Below are positions 42,314-52,119 of a stretch of DNA of 64,000 nt, piece by piece. The notes below the pieces were generated by a model. The model saw nothing but the letters and a program-made list of their open reading frames with translations, made no database searches and was not told where the DNA came from. Source of the stretch: JBBRYB01 sp038238115 (lineage in GTDB: Bacteria > Actinomycetota > Actinomycetes > Propionibacteriales > Nocardioidaceae). The first letter of the stretch is position 1, and each line of letters begins with the position of its first letter. Position numbers and translations under genes: made by a program. The DNA lies in the NCBI GenBank assembly GCA_038238115.1, contig JBBRYB010000008.1, positions 79,313 through 143,312 of the forward strand, read 5' to 3'.

Positions 42314-43371
42314 AGGTCCTGGTCACCGGGGCGTCCGGCTTCATTGGAGGAGCGGTGCGTGAGGCGCTCGCCGCAGCAGGGCACGACGTTGTCGCCCTGG
42401 ACGCGCTAATCCCGCAGGCCCACGGCGCGGACGCTGCTGCCGGGCAGGGAGTCCTGCGGGTCGACGTGCGCGACGCGGCTGCGCTCGCCGAGGTGCTGCC
42501 ACGCGTCGACGTCGTCTGCCACCAGGCCGCGATGGTCGGCGCAGGCGTAACTCCCGCCGATTTGCCGCTTTACGCCACCCACAATGACCTCGGCACCGCA
42601 GTGCTGCTGGCCGCGATGGCGGAGCACAACGTACACAGGCTCGTGCTCGCATCGTCCATGGTCGTGTACGGCGACGGCCGCTACGTGTGTCCCACCCATG
42701 GGCTGCAGCAGCCGCCGGCCCGCCGGCTGGCAGACCTCGAAGCCGGCCGCTTCGACGTCCGCTGCCCCAGCGACGACGCCGACCTGGCCTGGAACCTCGT
42801 CGACGAGTCGGCCCGGCTGGTGCCGAGGAGCAGCTACGCCGCCAGCAAGGTGGCGCAGGAGCACTACGCTGCGGCCTGGGCCCGGCAGGTGCCTGCCTCA
42901 GTCGTGGCGCTGCGCTACCACAACGTCTACGGACCGGGAATGCCGCAGGACACGCCGTATTCCGGGGTCGCCGCCATCTTCAGGTCCGCCGTCGAGCGCG
43001 GCGAGGCACCTCGGGTCTTCGAGGACGGGCAGCAGATGCGCGACTTCGTGCACGTGTCCGATGTCGCGGCGTCCAACGTGCTGGCGGTCGAGCAGGTCGC
43101 GGCCGCCTCGACCGACTCATTCGCGGCATACAACGTGTGCTCCGGTCGCCCGGTGTCCATTGCCGACGTGGCCGCGCTGGTGACGAGTGGCGCGGGCGGC
43201 GGTGACCTACGTCCGGTCACCACTGGCGACTTCAGGCCAGGGGACGTGCGCCATGTGGTGGCGAGCCCGCAGCGGGCGCAGGACAAGCTGGGTTTTACTG
43301 CCGCGATCGGTCCCGAAAATGGTCTCGTCGCGTTCGCGCGTGACCCGCTCCGCCGCGCCCTGCACCGCTGA
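42310..43371 (+). CDS. NAD-dependent epimerase/dehydratase (extended SDR)
   Basis: 353 aa. NAD motif VTGASGFIGG at the N-terminus, active-site Ser and the SSYAASK YxxxK motif, and the MRDFVHVSDVA segment typical of nucleotide-sugar epimerases such as UDP-glucose 4-epimerase relatives. Coupled to the MTA phosphorylase gene by GTGA but functionally closer to the sugar-transfer genes that follow. Substrate unknown. Confidence 0.9.
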   Translation: MKVLVTGASGFIGGAVREALAAAGHDVVALDALIPQAHGADAAAGQGVLRVDVRDAAALAEVLPRVDVVCHQAAMVGAGVTPADLPLYATHNDLGTAVLLAAMAEHNVHRLVLASSMVVYGDGRYVCPTHGLQQPPARRLADLEAGRFDVRCPSDDADLAWNLVDESARLVPRSSYAASKVAQEHYAAAWARQVPASVVALRYHNVYGPGMPQDTPYSGVAAIFRSAVERGEAPRVFEDGQQMRDFVHVSDVAASNVLAVEQVAAASTDSFAAYNVCSGRPVSIADVAALVTSGAGGGDLRPVTTGDFRPGDVRHVVASPQRAQDKLGFTAAIGPENGLVAFARDPLRRALHR

Positions 43372-43486
43372 CCGGCTCGGGTGTGCGCGATTCGGCTGCC
43401 GGCCAGCTGCCTCACCCGTCCAAGGATGCCGGATGCCCCTCGTGGTGCAAACGGTTCGGCGATTCGTGCGCCGCTCAAGTCCTGCC

Positions 43487-44833
43487 TCACCAGCCGGTGA
43501 AGAACAGGTGCTGGACCACCAGAGCCAGCACGACCTGGCCGACGAGGCCCGGCCGGCGCCAGCGTTCGGGGAGCAGCGCGGTGCCCACCAGGAGCCACGG
43601 CACGAACGGCAGCCAGATGCGCTCAACCTCCGCCTTGCTCATCTGGGACACATCCGCCAGCACCACGCACGCGGTGGCCGCACACGTCAAGATGACGACC
43701 GGGCGGTCCAACCCGCGGCCAACGCCCTCGCGGGCCTGGCGGGCACGGACCACGGCGGTCGCGACAGCGGCGCCTACGATCGGCCCGGCGCTGAAGGAAA
43801 GCGCGGCGAAGTCGCCCCAGATCCAGTACTGGAAGGGGCGGACCCGGGCAATGCCGGCTCGATAGCGCTCCACGAGCACCGGATAGGCCTCCCACCAGGC
43901 AAAACCAGCGACCGCAAACGCGAGCACAACCGCCGCGGCGCTTGCCACTGCCCACGGCAAGGGCCGCCACGAGCGCGCGATCATGAGTACGGCGATGGCC
44001 AAGAGAGCCAGCAGCGGCAGCCCGTACGACATCATGACGCAGTAGCCGAGCAGCAGGCCTGCCAGCAGCCCCCAACCGGCCACCGCGCGACCACGAGACG
44101 TGGCCGAGACCGCGAGACAGCACAGCCCCCAAGCGGCTACGGCACCGAAGACGGCGTCGGCAGACACGGCCATCCAGATGGCGGCAGTCCCGAGCACGAG
44201 GAAAGGGGCGGCCAAGCGCGCGCAGGGCTCGGCGCCGAGGCGGCGAAGTGTGCTGAGGACCGCGGCGGGCGTCGTCGCCGCGACCAGGAGCACGACCCAG
44301 CCCGCGGCCAGCCCCGAGCCGAGACCCACCCGCACGAGCAACACGAAGAACAGCAGCGCGCCGGGGGGATGTCCCGCGATGTGCGACGGCCACTGCCTGT
44401 CACCGGCGGCAAAGGGGATCCGGGAGATGTACTCGTGCAGCGTGGTCGAGACGTTCGTGACGCTGCGCGCGGTGTTGAGGTATTCGTAGCTCGTGGTGAG
44501 GATGTGGCCGATGCCGTTCCAGCCGTCGACAGTGGCAAGACTCGCCAGCCAGGCGACACCCAGCGCAAACGTGCCGAGCAGCAGGCGCGGCCACGGCCAC
44601 ACAGCGGCGGCACGTGGAGCGTAGAGAACACCGATGAGCCCCACGGCCAGGGCCGGTAGGGTGCCCGGCCCGACGCGCGGATCCCAGTCGGCGTGCAACG
44701 GCGGGAAGTGCTTGACGTGCACGTTCCAGTCAGTGAGAGGGGGCAGTGCCATGGCGACGGCCATGAGCGCTACCGCGCCGAGCAGACCCGTCCAGGCCGC
44801 GGCGGATGCGCGACGCTGCGGCACGAACGGCAT
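43487..44833 (-). CDS. Polytopic membrane protein, GT-C fold glycosyltransferase-like
   Basis: 448 aa with about 11-12 spans. An early extracytoplasmic loop (NVHVKHFPPLHADWDPR) and the later loop with HIAGHPPGALLF resemble GT-C enzymes (ArnT/GT87-like) that move sugars from polyprenyl carriers outside the membrane. A catalytic Asp/Glu cannot be assigned safely. It is transcribed away from the GT2 operon, with both promoters in a 122-nt gap. Confidence 0.7.
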   Translation of the reverse strand: MPFVPQRRASAAAWTGLLGAVALMAVAMALPPLTDWNVHVKHFPPLHADWDPRVGPGTLPALAVGLIGVLYAPRAAAVWPWPRLLLGTFALGVAWLASLATVDGWNGIGHILTTSYEYLNTARSVTNVSTTLHEYISRIPFAAGDRQWPSHIAGHPPGALLFFVLLVRVGLGSGLAAGWVVLLVAATTPAAVLSTLRRLGAEPCARLAAPFLVLGTAAIWMAVSADAVFGAVAAWGLCCLAVSATSRGRAVAGWGLLAGLLLGYCVMMSYGLPLLALLAIAVLMIARSWRPLPWAVASAAAVVLAFAVAGFAWWEAYPVLVERYRAGIARVRPFQYWIWGDFAALSFSAGPIVGAAVATAVVRARQAREGVGRGLDRPVVILTCAATACVVLADVSQMSKAEVERIWLPFVPWLLVGTALLPERWRRPGLVGQVVLALVVQHLFFTGW

Positions 44834-44839
44834 GGGGGG

Positions 44840-44845
44840 AGCCTA
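44840..44845 (-). promoter_or_regulatory. -10 element (TAGGCT) of the GT-C-like gene, minus strand
   Basis: On the minus strand TAGGCT ends 6 nt before the ATG at 44833, a leaderless layout. Confidence 0.45.
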
Positions 44846-44942
44846 GGCAGGTCGAGCGGCGTACCTGCGCCGGAATCGCCGGGCGCAGATGTCGTCACAG
44901 TTCCGTAAGCGCGTCTTGGCACTCCCACGGCCTTCGCTTCCC

Positions 44943-44948
44943 TAGGGT
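44943..44948 (+). promoter_or_regulatory. -10 element (TAGGGT) of the GT2 operon
   Basis: TAGGGT ends 7 nt before ATG 44956 and decides that start against in-frame codons further upstream (for example 44806) that would place the promoter inside the coding region. Confidence 0.5.
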
Positions 44949-44955
44949 GGAAGAC

Positions 44956-45615
44956 ATGTCAGCGCACTGTGACGTTGTGCTTCCGTGCCGTGACGAGGGG
45001 GCCGCTCTGCCGGGAGTCCTCGCCGCGGTGCCGGCCGGTCTACGCGTCATCGTCGTCGACAACGGGTCGTCCGACGACACCGCCGAGGTGGCGCGACGCA
45101 GTGGCGCCAGCGTGGTCCGCGAGGACAGACCCGGCTACGGCGCCGCTGTGCACGCCGGCATCGAGGCGGCGGAGGCGCCCCTCGTGGCGGTGATGGACGG
45201 CGACGGTTCGATGGACCCGCGTGAACTGACCATGCTGATCGACGAGGTGGACGCCGGCAGGGCCACGCTGGCGGCGGGCTGGCGCCGCCCCGTCTCGACC
45301 GCGGCTCATCCCTGGCATGCCAGGATCGGCAACCTGTTGGTCCTCGCGTGGTTGCGGCGTCGCACCGGACTGTCGCTGCACGACATCGCCCCGATGCGCG
45401 TCTGCCCTCGCCGGGAGCTGCTCGACCTGGGTGTCGAGGACCGCCGCTTCGGCTACCCGGTCGAGCTGCTCGTGCGGGCGCATCGGGCCGGCTGGGTGAT
45501 CACCGAACACGACATCAGCTACCACCCCCGCGCCGACGGCACCAGATCCAAGGTGTCCGGCTCCGTCAGAGGAACGCTGCGAACCGCTCGCGACTTCGCC
45601 AAGGCCTTGCCATGA
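44956..45615 (+). CDS. Family 2 glycosyltransferase
   Basis: 219 aa, GT-A fold. Opening VVLPCRDEGAALPGVL, nucleotide-binding VIVVDNGSSDDTAEVA and the metal-binding DxD in VMDGDGSMDP. No C-terminal membrane spans, so it differs from dolichol-phosphate-mannose synthases with anchors. First gene of a chain (GT2, DUF2064, methyltransferase) linked by ATGA overlaps. Acceptor unknown. Confidence 0.9.
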   Translation: MSAHCDVVLPCRDEGAALPGVLAAVPAGLRVIVVDNGSSDDTAEVARRSGASVVREDRPGYGAAVHAGIEAAEAPLVAVMDGDGSMDPRELTMLIDEVDAGRATLAAGWRRPVSTAAHPWHARIGNLLVLAWLRRRTGLSLHDIAPMRVCPRRELLDLGVEDRRFGYPVELLVRAHRAGWVITEHDISYHPRADGTRSKVSGSVRGTLRTARDFAKALP

Positions 45616-46316
45616 CAACCGGTGTGCTGGTCGTCGCGAAGGCGCCCGTCACCGGGCTCGCGAAGACCAGGATCGCGATCAGGACCGGAAATCTCGTGGC
45701 CGCCGAACTGGCGGCCGCTTCCCTGCTCGACACCATGGACGTCGTCGAGGGCTGGGTGCCCACGTCTGGTCGCCTGATGGCACTGACCGGAGACCTGACA
45801 GACGCGGTCGACGGAGCCGAGATCGGTCGTCGGCTCACCGCGTGGACCGTAGTGGATCAGCGAGGTCGGTCGTTCGCCGAGCGGCTCGTCGCCGCACACC
45901 ACGACGCCGCGGCGCTGTGGGGCGGTGGCGGCGTCGTCGTCCAGATCGGGATGGACACCCCGGGCATCAAAGGGTCGGACCTGGACGCGCTGGCAGCGGC
46001 AGTCACGTCTACCGGCAGCTCGGCCGCCGACGCGGCTCTCGGACCGGCCAGCGACGGCGGTTGGTGGGGACTGGCCACGCGACGGGCGGGGTACGTCGAC
46101 GGGCTAGTCAACGTAGCGATGTCGCAACCCGACACAGGCGAGCGCACCGCCACCGCGCTAGGACTGGCCGGTGCGCGGGTCCGCCTCCTACACGAGCTGC
46201 GCGACGTCGACAGGCTGGCGGACGTCCTGGTCGTTGCCGGGTCGGCCCCCGGGACGCGTTTCGCCCGGGCGGCGGCTCGGTCGATGGCCTCGATCGGCGG
46301 CCAGCTGACGCGATGA
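45612..46316 (+). CDS. DUF2064/TIGR04282 family GT-A-like protein
   Basis: 234 aa. Begins VLVVAKAPVTGLAKTRI, the hallmark of the family, and has QIGMDTPGI (DxD-like) and the GPASDGGWWGLA loop. The fold is that of nucleotidyltransferases and glycosyltransferases (CofC relatives); biochemical activity is unproven. ATGA overlaps at both ends bind it to the GT2 and methyltransferase genes. Confidence 0.88.
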   Translation: MTTGVLVVAKAPVTGLAKTRIAIRTGNLVAAELAAASLLDTMDVVEGWVPTSGRLMALTGDLTDAVDGAEIGRRLTAWTVVDQRGRSFAERLVAAHHDAAALWGGGGVVVQIGMDTPGIKGSDLDALAAAVTSTGSSAADAALGPASDGGWWGLATRRAGYVDGLVNVAMSQPDTGERTATALGLAGARVRLLHELRDVDRLADVLVVAGSAPGTRFARAAARSMASIGGQLTR

Positions 46317-47053
46317 CGTCGCTGCCACAGGTTCGGGAGGAGCGGCTGCACCTGACTCCCGCGGCGGCGTACGCGGCCGCACTGCGAGGAGAACCGTGCC
46401 GCGTACTCGGGCTGGGCGACGATCCCGCTACCAAGCTGTCGGCCCGGCGATGGCTCGGGGACGCAGACCCGGTCGACCACCGGCTCCTGTCGCTGTGCAG
46501 GGGCGCCACCGTCGACGTCGGCTGCGGGCCGGGTCGGATGACCCAGGCATTGCTCGAGCGCGGGCACGCGGCGCTCGGGATCGACATCGTCGCTGAGGCG
46601 GTCCACCAGACCAGGGCGCGCGGTGCCGTGGCCCTGCAGCGCGACGTGTTCTCCACCTTGCCGGGGGAGGGCCGCTGGGACACCGTGCTGTTCGCCGACG
46701 GGAATGTCGGGATCGGCGGCAACCCCGTGCGGCTGCTGCGCCGCGCAGCCGAGCTACTCGCCTCCACCGGCACCGTCGTCGTCGACCTGTCGCAGCCCGG
46801 TGGCCCCGTGCAGATCCGCCACATCGGCCTCGAGGTGTCGGGGCGGCGCTCGCGCTTCTTCCCGTGGGCGATCGTGCCGGCCGACCAGCTGGAGCTGCTG
46901 GCGGAGGCGTCAGCCCTGCAGGTGCTCGAGCTGATCGAGCATCGTGGGCGTTGGTTTGCCGAGCTTGCGAAGGCGAACGGAATGAGTGGCCGGCGAGCTT
47001 GCGAAGGCGCACGGAATGAGTGGTCGCCGAGCTTGCGAAGGCGAACTCAATGA
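46313..47053 (+). CDS. Class I SAM-dependent methyltransferase with repeat-derived C-terminus
   Basis: 246 aa. SAM motif I TVDVGCGPGRMT near residue 65 and motif DTVLFADGNVG. The last 30 residues (from ELAKANGMSG) are encoded by a 34-bp tandem repeat read through three successive frames, so they are unlikely to be part of the original fold. ATG 46313 overlaps the previous stop. Substrate probably a product of the two upstream sugar-transfer proteins. Confidence 0.88.
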   Translation: MTSLPQVREERLHLTPAAAYAAALRGEPCRVLGLGDDPATKLSARRWLGDADPVDHRLLSLCRGATVDVGCGPGRMTQALLERGHAALGIDIVAEAVHQTRARGAVALQRDVFSTLPGEGRWDTVLFADGNVGIGGNPVRLLRRAAELLASTGTVVVDLSQPGGPVQIRHIGLEVSGRRSRFFPWAIVPADQLELLAEASALQVLELIEHRGRWFAELAKANGMSGRRACEGARNEWSPSLRRRTQ

Positions 47054-47062
47054 GTGGCCGGC
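46961..47062 (+). repeat. 34-bp tandem repeat, three copies, at the methyltransferase 3' end
   Basis: Copies at 46961-46994, 46995-47028 and 47029-47062 start with GAGCTTGCGAAGGCGAACGG and end in ATGAGTGGCCGGC. They differ at a handful of positions. The length of 34 is not a multiple of 3, so each copy is read in a different frame; the stop of the gene lies in copy 3. Confidence 0.92.
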
Positions 47063-47097
47063 GATGTCTCGAGTCGCGCCCATGAAGGAGCGTTGAC

Positions 47098-48252
47098 ATG
47101 CGCCTGCTAGCCGCGCCACGTCCAGAGGACTTCCGGTCGCGGTTGCGTGGACCCGAGGTGACCGCGCGCATCGGACTCTGGCTCGGCATCTGCTTCGGCT
47201 TGGCATTCTTGACGGGCCTCTACAGCCACTTCTCGCAAAACACGCCGGGGTGGCTGACGCTGCCGACGCGGCCGGTGGCGCTGTATCGGGTCAGCCAGGG
47301 CGTGCACGTGATCGCCGGGACAGCGGCCGTGCCGCTGCTGCTGGTGAAGCTCTGGTCGGTGTATCAGAAGCTGTTCGAGCGGCCCGACGTTGGCAGCGTA
47401 CGTCGCCTGGGGCTCCAGCTTGCCGAACGTGGGTCGATCGCGGTCCTGGTGGCGGCGGCGATCTTCGAGCTCGCGACCGGCCTTCCGAACGCGGCGCAGT
47501 GGTATCCCTGGTCGTTCTCGTTCCGCGCCACCCACTATGCCGTCGGCTGGGTCGCGATCGGGGCGCTGCTCGTCCACATTGCCGTCAGGCTGCCCTTGAT
47601 CCGGGACGCGCTGACCGGACCGTTGGACAAGGCAGGAGCGAGTGCCTCTCGCGGTGGCTCGCTGAGCCGCCGTGGCCTGCTGCGAACCACCTGGCTGGCC
47701 GCTGGCGTGGCCGTGCTCGCCACCGCCGGTGCCACAGTGCCAGTCCTCCGCAAGATCTCCGTCTTCGGTGTCCGCTCCGGGACCGGCCCGGAGGGCGTGC
47801 CGATCAACCACGCCGCCAGCGACGTGGGCGCCGTTGCCCCGGCGACCCACCCGTCATACCGGCTGAAGATCATCAACGGCGACACGGTGGTGTCGCTGTC
47901 TCGCGACGAGCTCAGCGCCATGCCGCAGACCATCGCGGAGCTTCCGATCGCATGCGTGGAGGGCTGGAGCGCCTCGGGTACCTGGACAGGGGTACGCCTG
48001 CGCGACCTGATGGCTCTGGTGGACGCCCCTGCGGGCGCGGACGTCATGGTGGAGTCGCTGCAGGTCACGAGCTATCTCAAGGTCACCCATCTGCCGCACG
48101 AGTTCGTTCAGGATCAGCTCACCTTGCTGGCGCTCGGGCTCAACGGCGAGGAGCTGAGCCTCGACCACGGCTATCCGTGTCGCCTCATCGCGCCGACCCG
48201 GCCGGGCGTCCTCCAGACCAAGTGGGTCGGGAAGCTGGAGGTGCTGACGTGA
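47098..48252 (+). CDS. Membrane-bound molybdopterin-dependent (sulfite oxidase-type) oxidoreductase
   Basis: 384 aa. The first half has four to five membrane spans with several histidines, resembling a cytochrome b-type anchor. An Arg-rich turn and a span near residues 185-215 follow, then a sulfite-oxidase-type Mo domain with the cofactor cysteine Cys286 in LPIACVEGWSASG. It probably passes electrons from an outside substrate into the membrane. GGAG about 10 nt before the ATG. The stop overlaps the next gene. Confidence 0.85.
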   Translation: MRLLAAPRPEDFRSRLRGPEVTARIGLWLGICFGLAFLTGLYSHFSQNTPGWLTLPTRPVALYRVSQGVHVIAGTAAVPLLLVKLWSVYQKLFERPDVGSVRRLGLQLAERGSIAVLVAAAIFELATGLPNAAQWYPWSFSFRATHYAVGWVAIGALLVHIAVRLPLIRDALTGPLDKAGASASRGGSLSRRGLLRTTWLAAGVAVLATAGATVPVLRKISVFGVRSGTGPEGVPINHAASDVGAVAPATHPSYRLKIINGDTVVSLSRDELSAMPQTIAELPIACVEGWSASGTWTGVRLRDLMALVDAPAGADVMVESLQVTSYLKVTHLPHEFVQDQLTLLALGLNGEELSLDHGYPCRLIAPTRPGVLQTKWVGKLEVLT

Positions 48253-48725
48253 GGACGATCCGCGCGGTAATGATGGTGTCCGGAGTCGGGCTGGCGGCGT
48301 TCGGTGTCGCGATGTTGGTCGGCAACGGATGGTCGGAGAACGTTGCCATCGTCTGGTGGCTCGGGGGCGGCGTCGTGCTCCACGACGCAATACTCGCCCC
48401 TGCGACGATTATCCTTGGCCTCGTGGTGATGCCCCTGCTGCCCCAGTGGGCGCGGGTTCCCGTGACCGTGGGGACGGTCGTGCTGGGCTCGGTCACGCTG
48501 CTCGCTGTCCCGGTGCTGGGTCGCTTCGGCTCCAGGCCCGGCGCGCCGACGCTGCTCGACCGGAACTACGTCGGCGGCTGGTTCGTCTTCGCCGGCATCG
48601 TGGTGGTCGCGGTGGTGTTTGCCGCCGTACGTCGTCGGGTCAGCCTCGGTACCAGTTCGGTCCCGAGGATCAACCACAACGCGAGCGCCGACGGGGCATC
48701 CGCCGATGTGCACGCCACGCCGTGA
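48249..48725 (+). CDS. Small four-span membrane protein, function unknown
   Basis: 158 aa, four predicted spans (the first from about residue 7, the last ending near 130) and a polar C-terminal tail. The GTG start overlaps the oxidoreductase stop (GTGA), so it is probably a subunit or assembly partner of that enzyme. No recognised motif. Confidence 0.7.
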   Translation: MRTIRAVMMVSGVGLAAFGVAMLVGNGWSENVAIVWWLGGGVVLHDAILAPATIILGLVVMPLLPQWARVPVTVGTVVLGSVTLLAVPVLGRFGSRPGAPTLLDRNYVGGWFVFAGIVVVAVVFAAVRRRVSLGTSSVPRINHNASADGASADVHATP

Positions 48726-48736
48726 CCCGGGCGCCG

Positions 48737-48818
48737 GTCGAGGCTCGAGGCCAACCGTGACCCACGTGTTGCTTGTCGACGCTCGAGACCAACCGTGAGC
48801 CGCGTGCTCGTCGTCGAC
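48737..48818 (+). repeat. Direct duplication (period 38 nt) of the response-regulator start region
   Basis: Copy 1 (48737-48780) and copy 2 (48775-48818) are 44 nt each and 36 of 44 positions agree. Copy 2 contains the real GTG start at 48795. The equivalent GTG in copy 1 (48757) opens a 13-codon ORF whose TGA overlaps the real start as GTGA. Confidence 0.8.
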
Positions 48819-49475
48819 GATGACCCGACGGTGCGTGAGGTCGTGCTGTCCTATCTCAAGGCCGAGCAGTACGACGTCGGGGAGGCGGCCGACGGCGAGA
48901 CGGCGCTGGCCATGATCGGCCGGGAGCGACCAGACCTGGTCGTGCTTGACGTCATGCTGCCCGGCCTGGACGGGCTCGAAGTGTGCCGCCGCGTCCGCGC
49001 CGACACCGACCTGCCGATCATCATGCTCACCGCCCTGGGTTCTGAGGCTGACCGCGTCGTGGGCCTTGAGCTCGGAGCCGACGACTACCTGACCAAGCCG
49101 TTCAGTCCTCGCGAGCTCGTACTTCGGGTCGGATCGGTGCTGCGGCGCAGAGGCGAGAGCCGCTCGCCCGACCTGCGTGTGCTCACCGATGGCGGTCTGC
49201 TGATCGACGGCCCGAGCCGGCAGGTGTCACTGGACGGGCGGGTGTTGGCGCTGACGATGCGTGAGTTCGACCTGCTGCGCTTCCTCGTGGCGAATCCTGG
49301 CACCGCCTTCAGCCGCGTCGAGCTGCTCGAACGTGTGTGGGGCTGGTCGTTCGGTGACCAGTCGACGGTCACCGTCCACGTGCGACGCTTGCGGGAGAAG
49401 GTGGAGTCCGACCCCACGACGCCGACCCGGCTCGTCACCGTGTGGGGCGTGGGTTACCGATGGGAGCTGTCATGA
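48795..49475 (+). CDS. OmpR-type two-component response regulator
   Basis: 226 aa. Receiver domain with acidic pocket VVDDD, phospho-acceptor Asp52 (VLDVMLPG) and Lys in YLTKPFS; C-terminal winged helix ending in HVRRLREKVE and TVWGVGYRW. Controls transcription once phosphorylated by the kinase encoded next, which overlaps it by ATGA. The GTG start lies in a duplicated segment. Targets unknown; the molybdopterin oxidoreductase operon just upstream is a candidate. Confidence 0.94.
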   Translation: MSRVLVVDDDPTVREVVLSYLKAEQYDVGEAADGETALAMIGRERPDLVVLDVMLPGLDGLEVCRRVRADTDLPIIMLTALGSEADRVVGLELGADDYLTKPFSPRELVLRVGSVLRRRGESRSPDLRVLTDGGLLIDGPSRQVSLDGRVLALTMREFDLLRFLVANPGTAFSRVELLERVWGWSFGDQSTVTVHVRRLREKVESDPTTPTRLVTVWGVGYRWELS

Positions 49476-50581
49476 CGCCGGACACCTGGGCACTCATCGC
49501 TACCGCGGCTGGCTGGTCGGCGGCGGTTGGCGTGGCCGGGCTGGTTGTGGTCTACCTGATCCGCCAGCGTTCGCTGAGGTGGGCGTTCTCAACGGTGGCG
49601 CTGAGCGGCGTACTCGCGCTCGTGGCCGGAGTGGTCGGCACCGCGCGCGCCATGTTCTTGTCGTCGCATGACTTCATGGTGGTGCTCTGGGTGTCGGCGA
49701 TCGCCGGCCTCGTCGCGCTCTTTTTCGCGTCCCTGGTCGCGACGCAAGCCATTCGCGGCTCCCGCGCCGTGCAGGAGGCGACCCGCGCCCTCGGCGAGAG
49801 CGGTGCGTTCGTCGCCCCCCTCGGGACGTCTGCCGAGCTGTCGGCGCTGTCACGTCAGCTCAGTGACACGTCGCGCCGGTTGGCGGAGTCGCATCAGCGC
49901 GAGCAGGTGCTCGAGGCCTCGCGGCGCGAGCTGGTGGCCTGGGTGTCGCACGACCTCCGTACCCCGCTCGCTGGGCTGCGAGCGATGGCGGAGGCGCTCG
50001 AGGACGGCATGGTCGACGACCCGAGGCGCTACCACGTGCAGATGCGCGAGACCGTCGACAGGATGACCCGAATGGTCGACGACCTCTTCGAGCTGTCGCG
50101 CATCCATGCCGGTGCGCTTCAGCTGACGATCGAGTCGGTCCCGCTCGACGAGGCGATCAGCGAGGCACTGGCTGTCAGCCGGCCGGTGGCGCTCGCTCGT
50201 GGCGTGCGACTGGGCGGCTTCGCCGAGCCGGGTGTCGCCGTCCGCGCTGATCCGCGTGAGCTCAGCCGGATCATCGGCAATCTCGTCACGAATGCGATTC
50301 GCCACACGCCGAGCGAGGGAGCCGTCGAGGTCGTGGCTTGCGTCGGCGACCAGGGCGTGGAGCTCAGCGTCTGCGACGAATGCGGCGGGATCCCCGAGGA
50401 GGACCTGGACCGGGTGTTCGAGGTGGCGTGGCGCGGAAGCCATGCCCGCACGCCCGAGGCGACGGCGGGTTCCGGTCTGGGTCTCGCGATCGTGCGGGGC
50501 ATCGCCGAGGCGCACGAGGGCAGCGTCCAGGTCGACAACGTCGGTAGCGGCTGCCGCTTCCTCGTCCGGCTGCCGACCTAG
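49472..50581 (+). CDS. Two-component sensor histidine kinase
   Basis: 369 aa. Three N-terminal membrane spans with almost no extracytoplasmic loop, so it probably senses membrane or cytoplasmic cues. HisKA has the phospho-acceptor His160 in WVSHDLRTPLAG; the ATPase domain shows N-box NLVTNAIRHTP, G1 DECGGIPEE and G2 GSGLGLAIV. ATG 49472 overlaps the response-regulator stop. Confidence 0.94.
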   Translation: MTPDTWALIATAAGWSAAVGVAGLVVVYLIRQRSLRWAFSTVALSGVLALVAGVVGTARAMFLSSHDFMVVLWVSAIAGLVALFFASLVATQAIRGSRAVQEATRALGESGAFVAPLGTSAELSALSRQLSDTSRRLAESHQREQVLEASRRELVAWVSHDLRTPLAGLRAMAEALEDGMVDDPRRYHVQMRETVDRMTRMVDDLFELSRIHAGALQLTIESVPLDEAISEALAVSRPVALARGVRLGGFAEPGVAVRADPRELSRIIGNLVTNAIRHTPSEGAVEVVACVGDQGVELSVCDECGGIPEEDLDRVFEVAWRGSHARTPEATAGSGLGLAIVRGIAEAHEGSVQVDNVGSGCRFLVRLPT

Positions 50582-50661
50582 TCTTGGCCAAGGGCCGGCG
50601 CTCGGACCACATCGAATTCGCCGGTCGCGATCGCTGCGAGGCAAAGCGGGTACGAGCGGGC

Positions 50662-50856
50662 GTGCGTCATACGGAGTTCTGGTCTCGGATGGAGGCTGCG
50701 TTGGGTGATGCCTACGCTCGGACGTGGGCGCATGAGCAGGAGATCGCCGGGCTGGGTCATCGCACGGTCGAGCAGGCGCTGGCCGAGGGGTGGGACGCCA
50801 AGGCGGTGTGGCGTGAGGTGTGGCAGGCGCTCGAGCTCCCGCTGCGGGACCGCTGA
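50662..50856 (+). CDS. DUF3046 family protein
   Basis: 64 aa, beginning MRHTEFWSRMEAALG and containing LGHRTVEQALAEGWDAKAVW. Actinobacteria carry this small helical protein directly upstream of recA; its role is unknown. GTG 50662 matches the usual N-terminus, and longer in-frame starts add a polar tail not seen in the family. Confidence 0.88.
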   Translation: MRHTEFWSRMEAALGDAYARTWAHEQEIAGLGHRTVEQALAEGWDAKAVWREVWQALELPLRDR

Positions 50857-50904
50857 TCGCTGAAAGGCATCGCTCTCGGTGGGGTGCGGCGTGTCGGGTT
50901 GGCT

Positions 50905-50920
50905 TCGAACACATGTTCGG
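50905..50920. promoter_or_regulatory. LexA (SOS) box of recA
   Basis: TCGAACACATGTTCGG matches the actinobacterial SOS box TCGAAC-N4-GTTCGA with one deviation in the last base. It is followed by an A/T-rich GATAGTTTT that may hold the -10 box. It predicts induction of recA and recX by DNA damage. A second -10-like TAGCGT at 51002 may give basal expression. Confidence 0.85.
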
Positions 50921-51078
50921 GATAGTTTTCCGCCGAGGGCACGGTCGGCTCCGCCAATCCACAGATCTACGGCGGCCTCAGGTTTTGTCGGCGGATCCCT
51001 CTAGCGTCTTCATCAGACAGCGACTCGTCACCGCGACAGATGAGCCGACCACCACCTCGACCCTCACGGATGGCGCAC

Positions 51079-52118
<1,040 letters not shown>

Positions 52119-52119
<1 letters not shown>

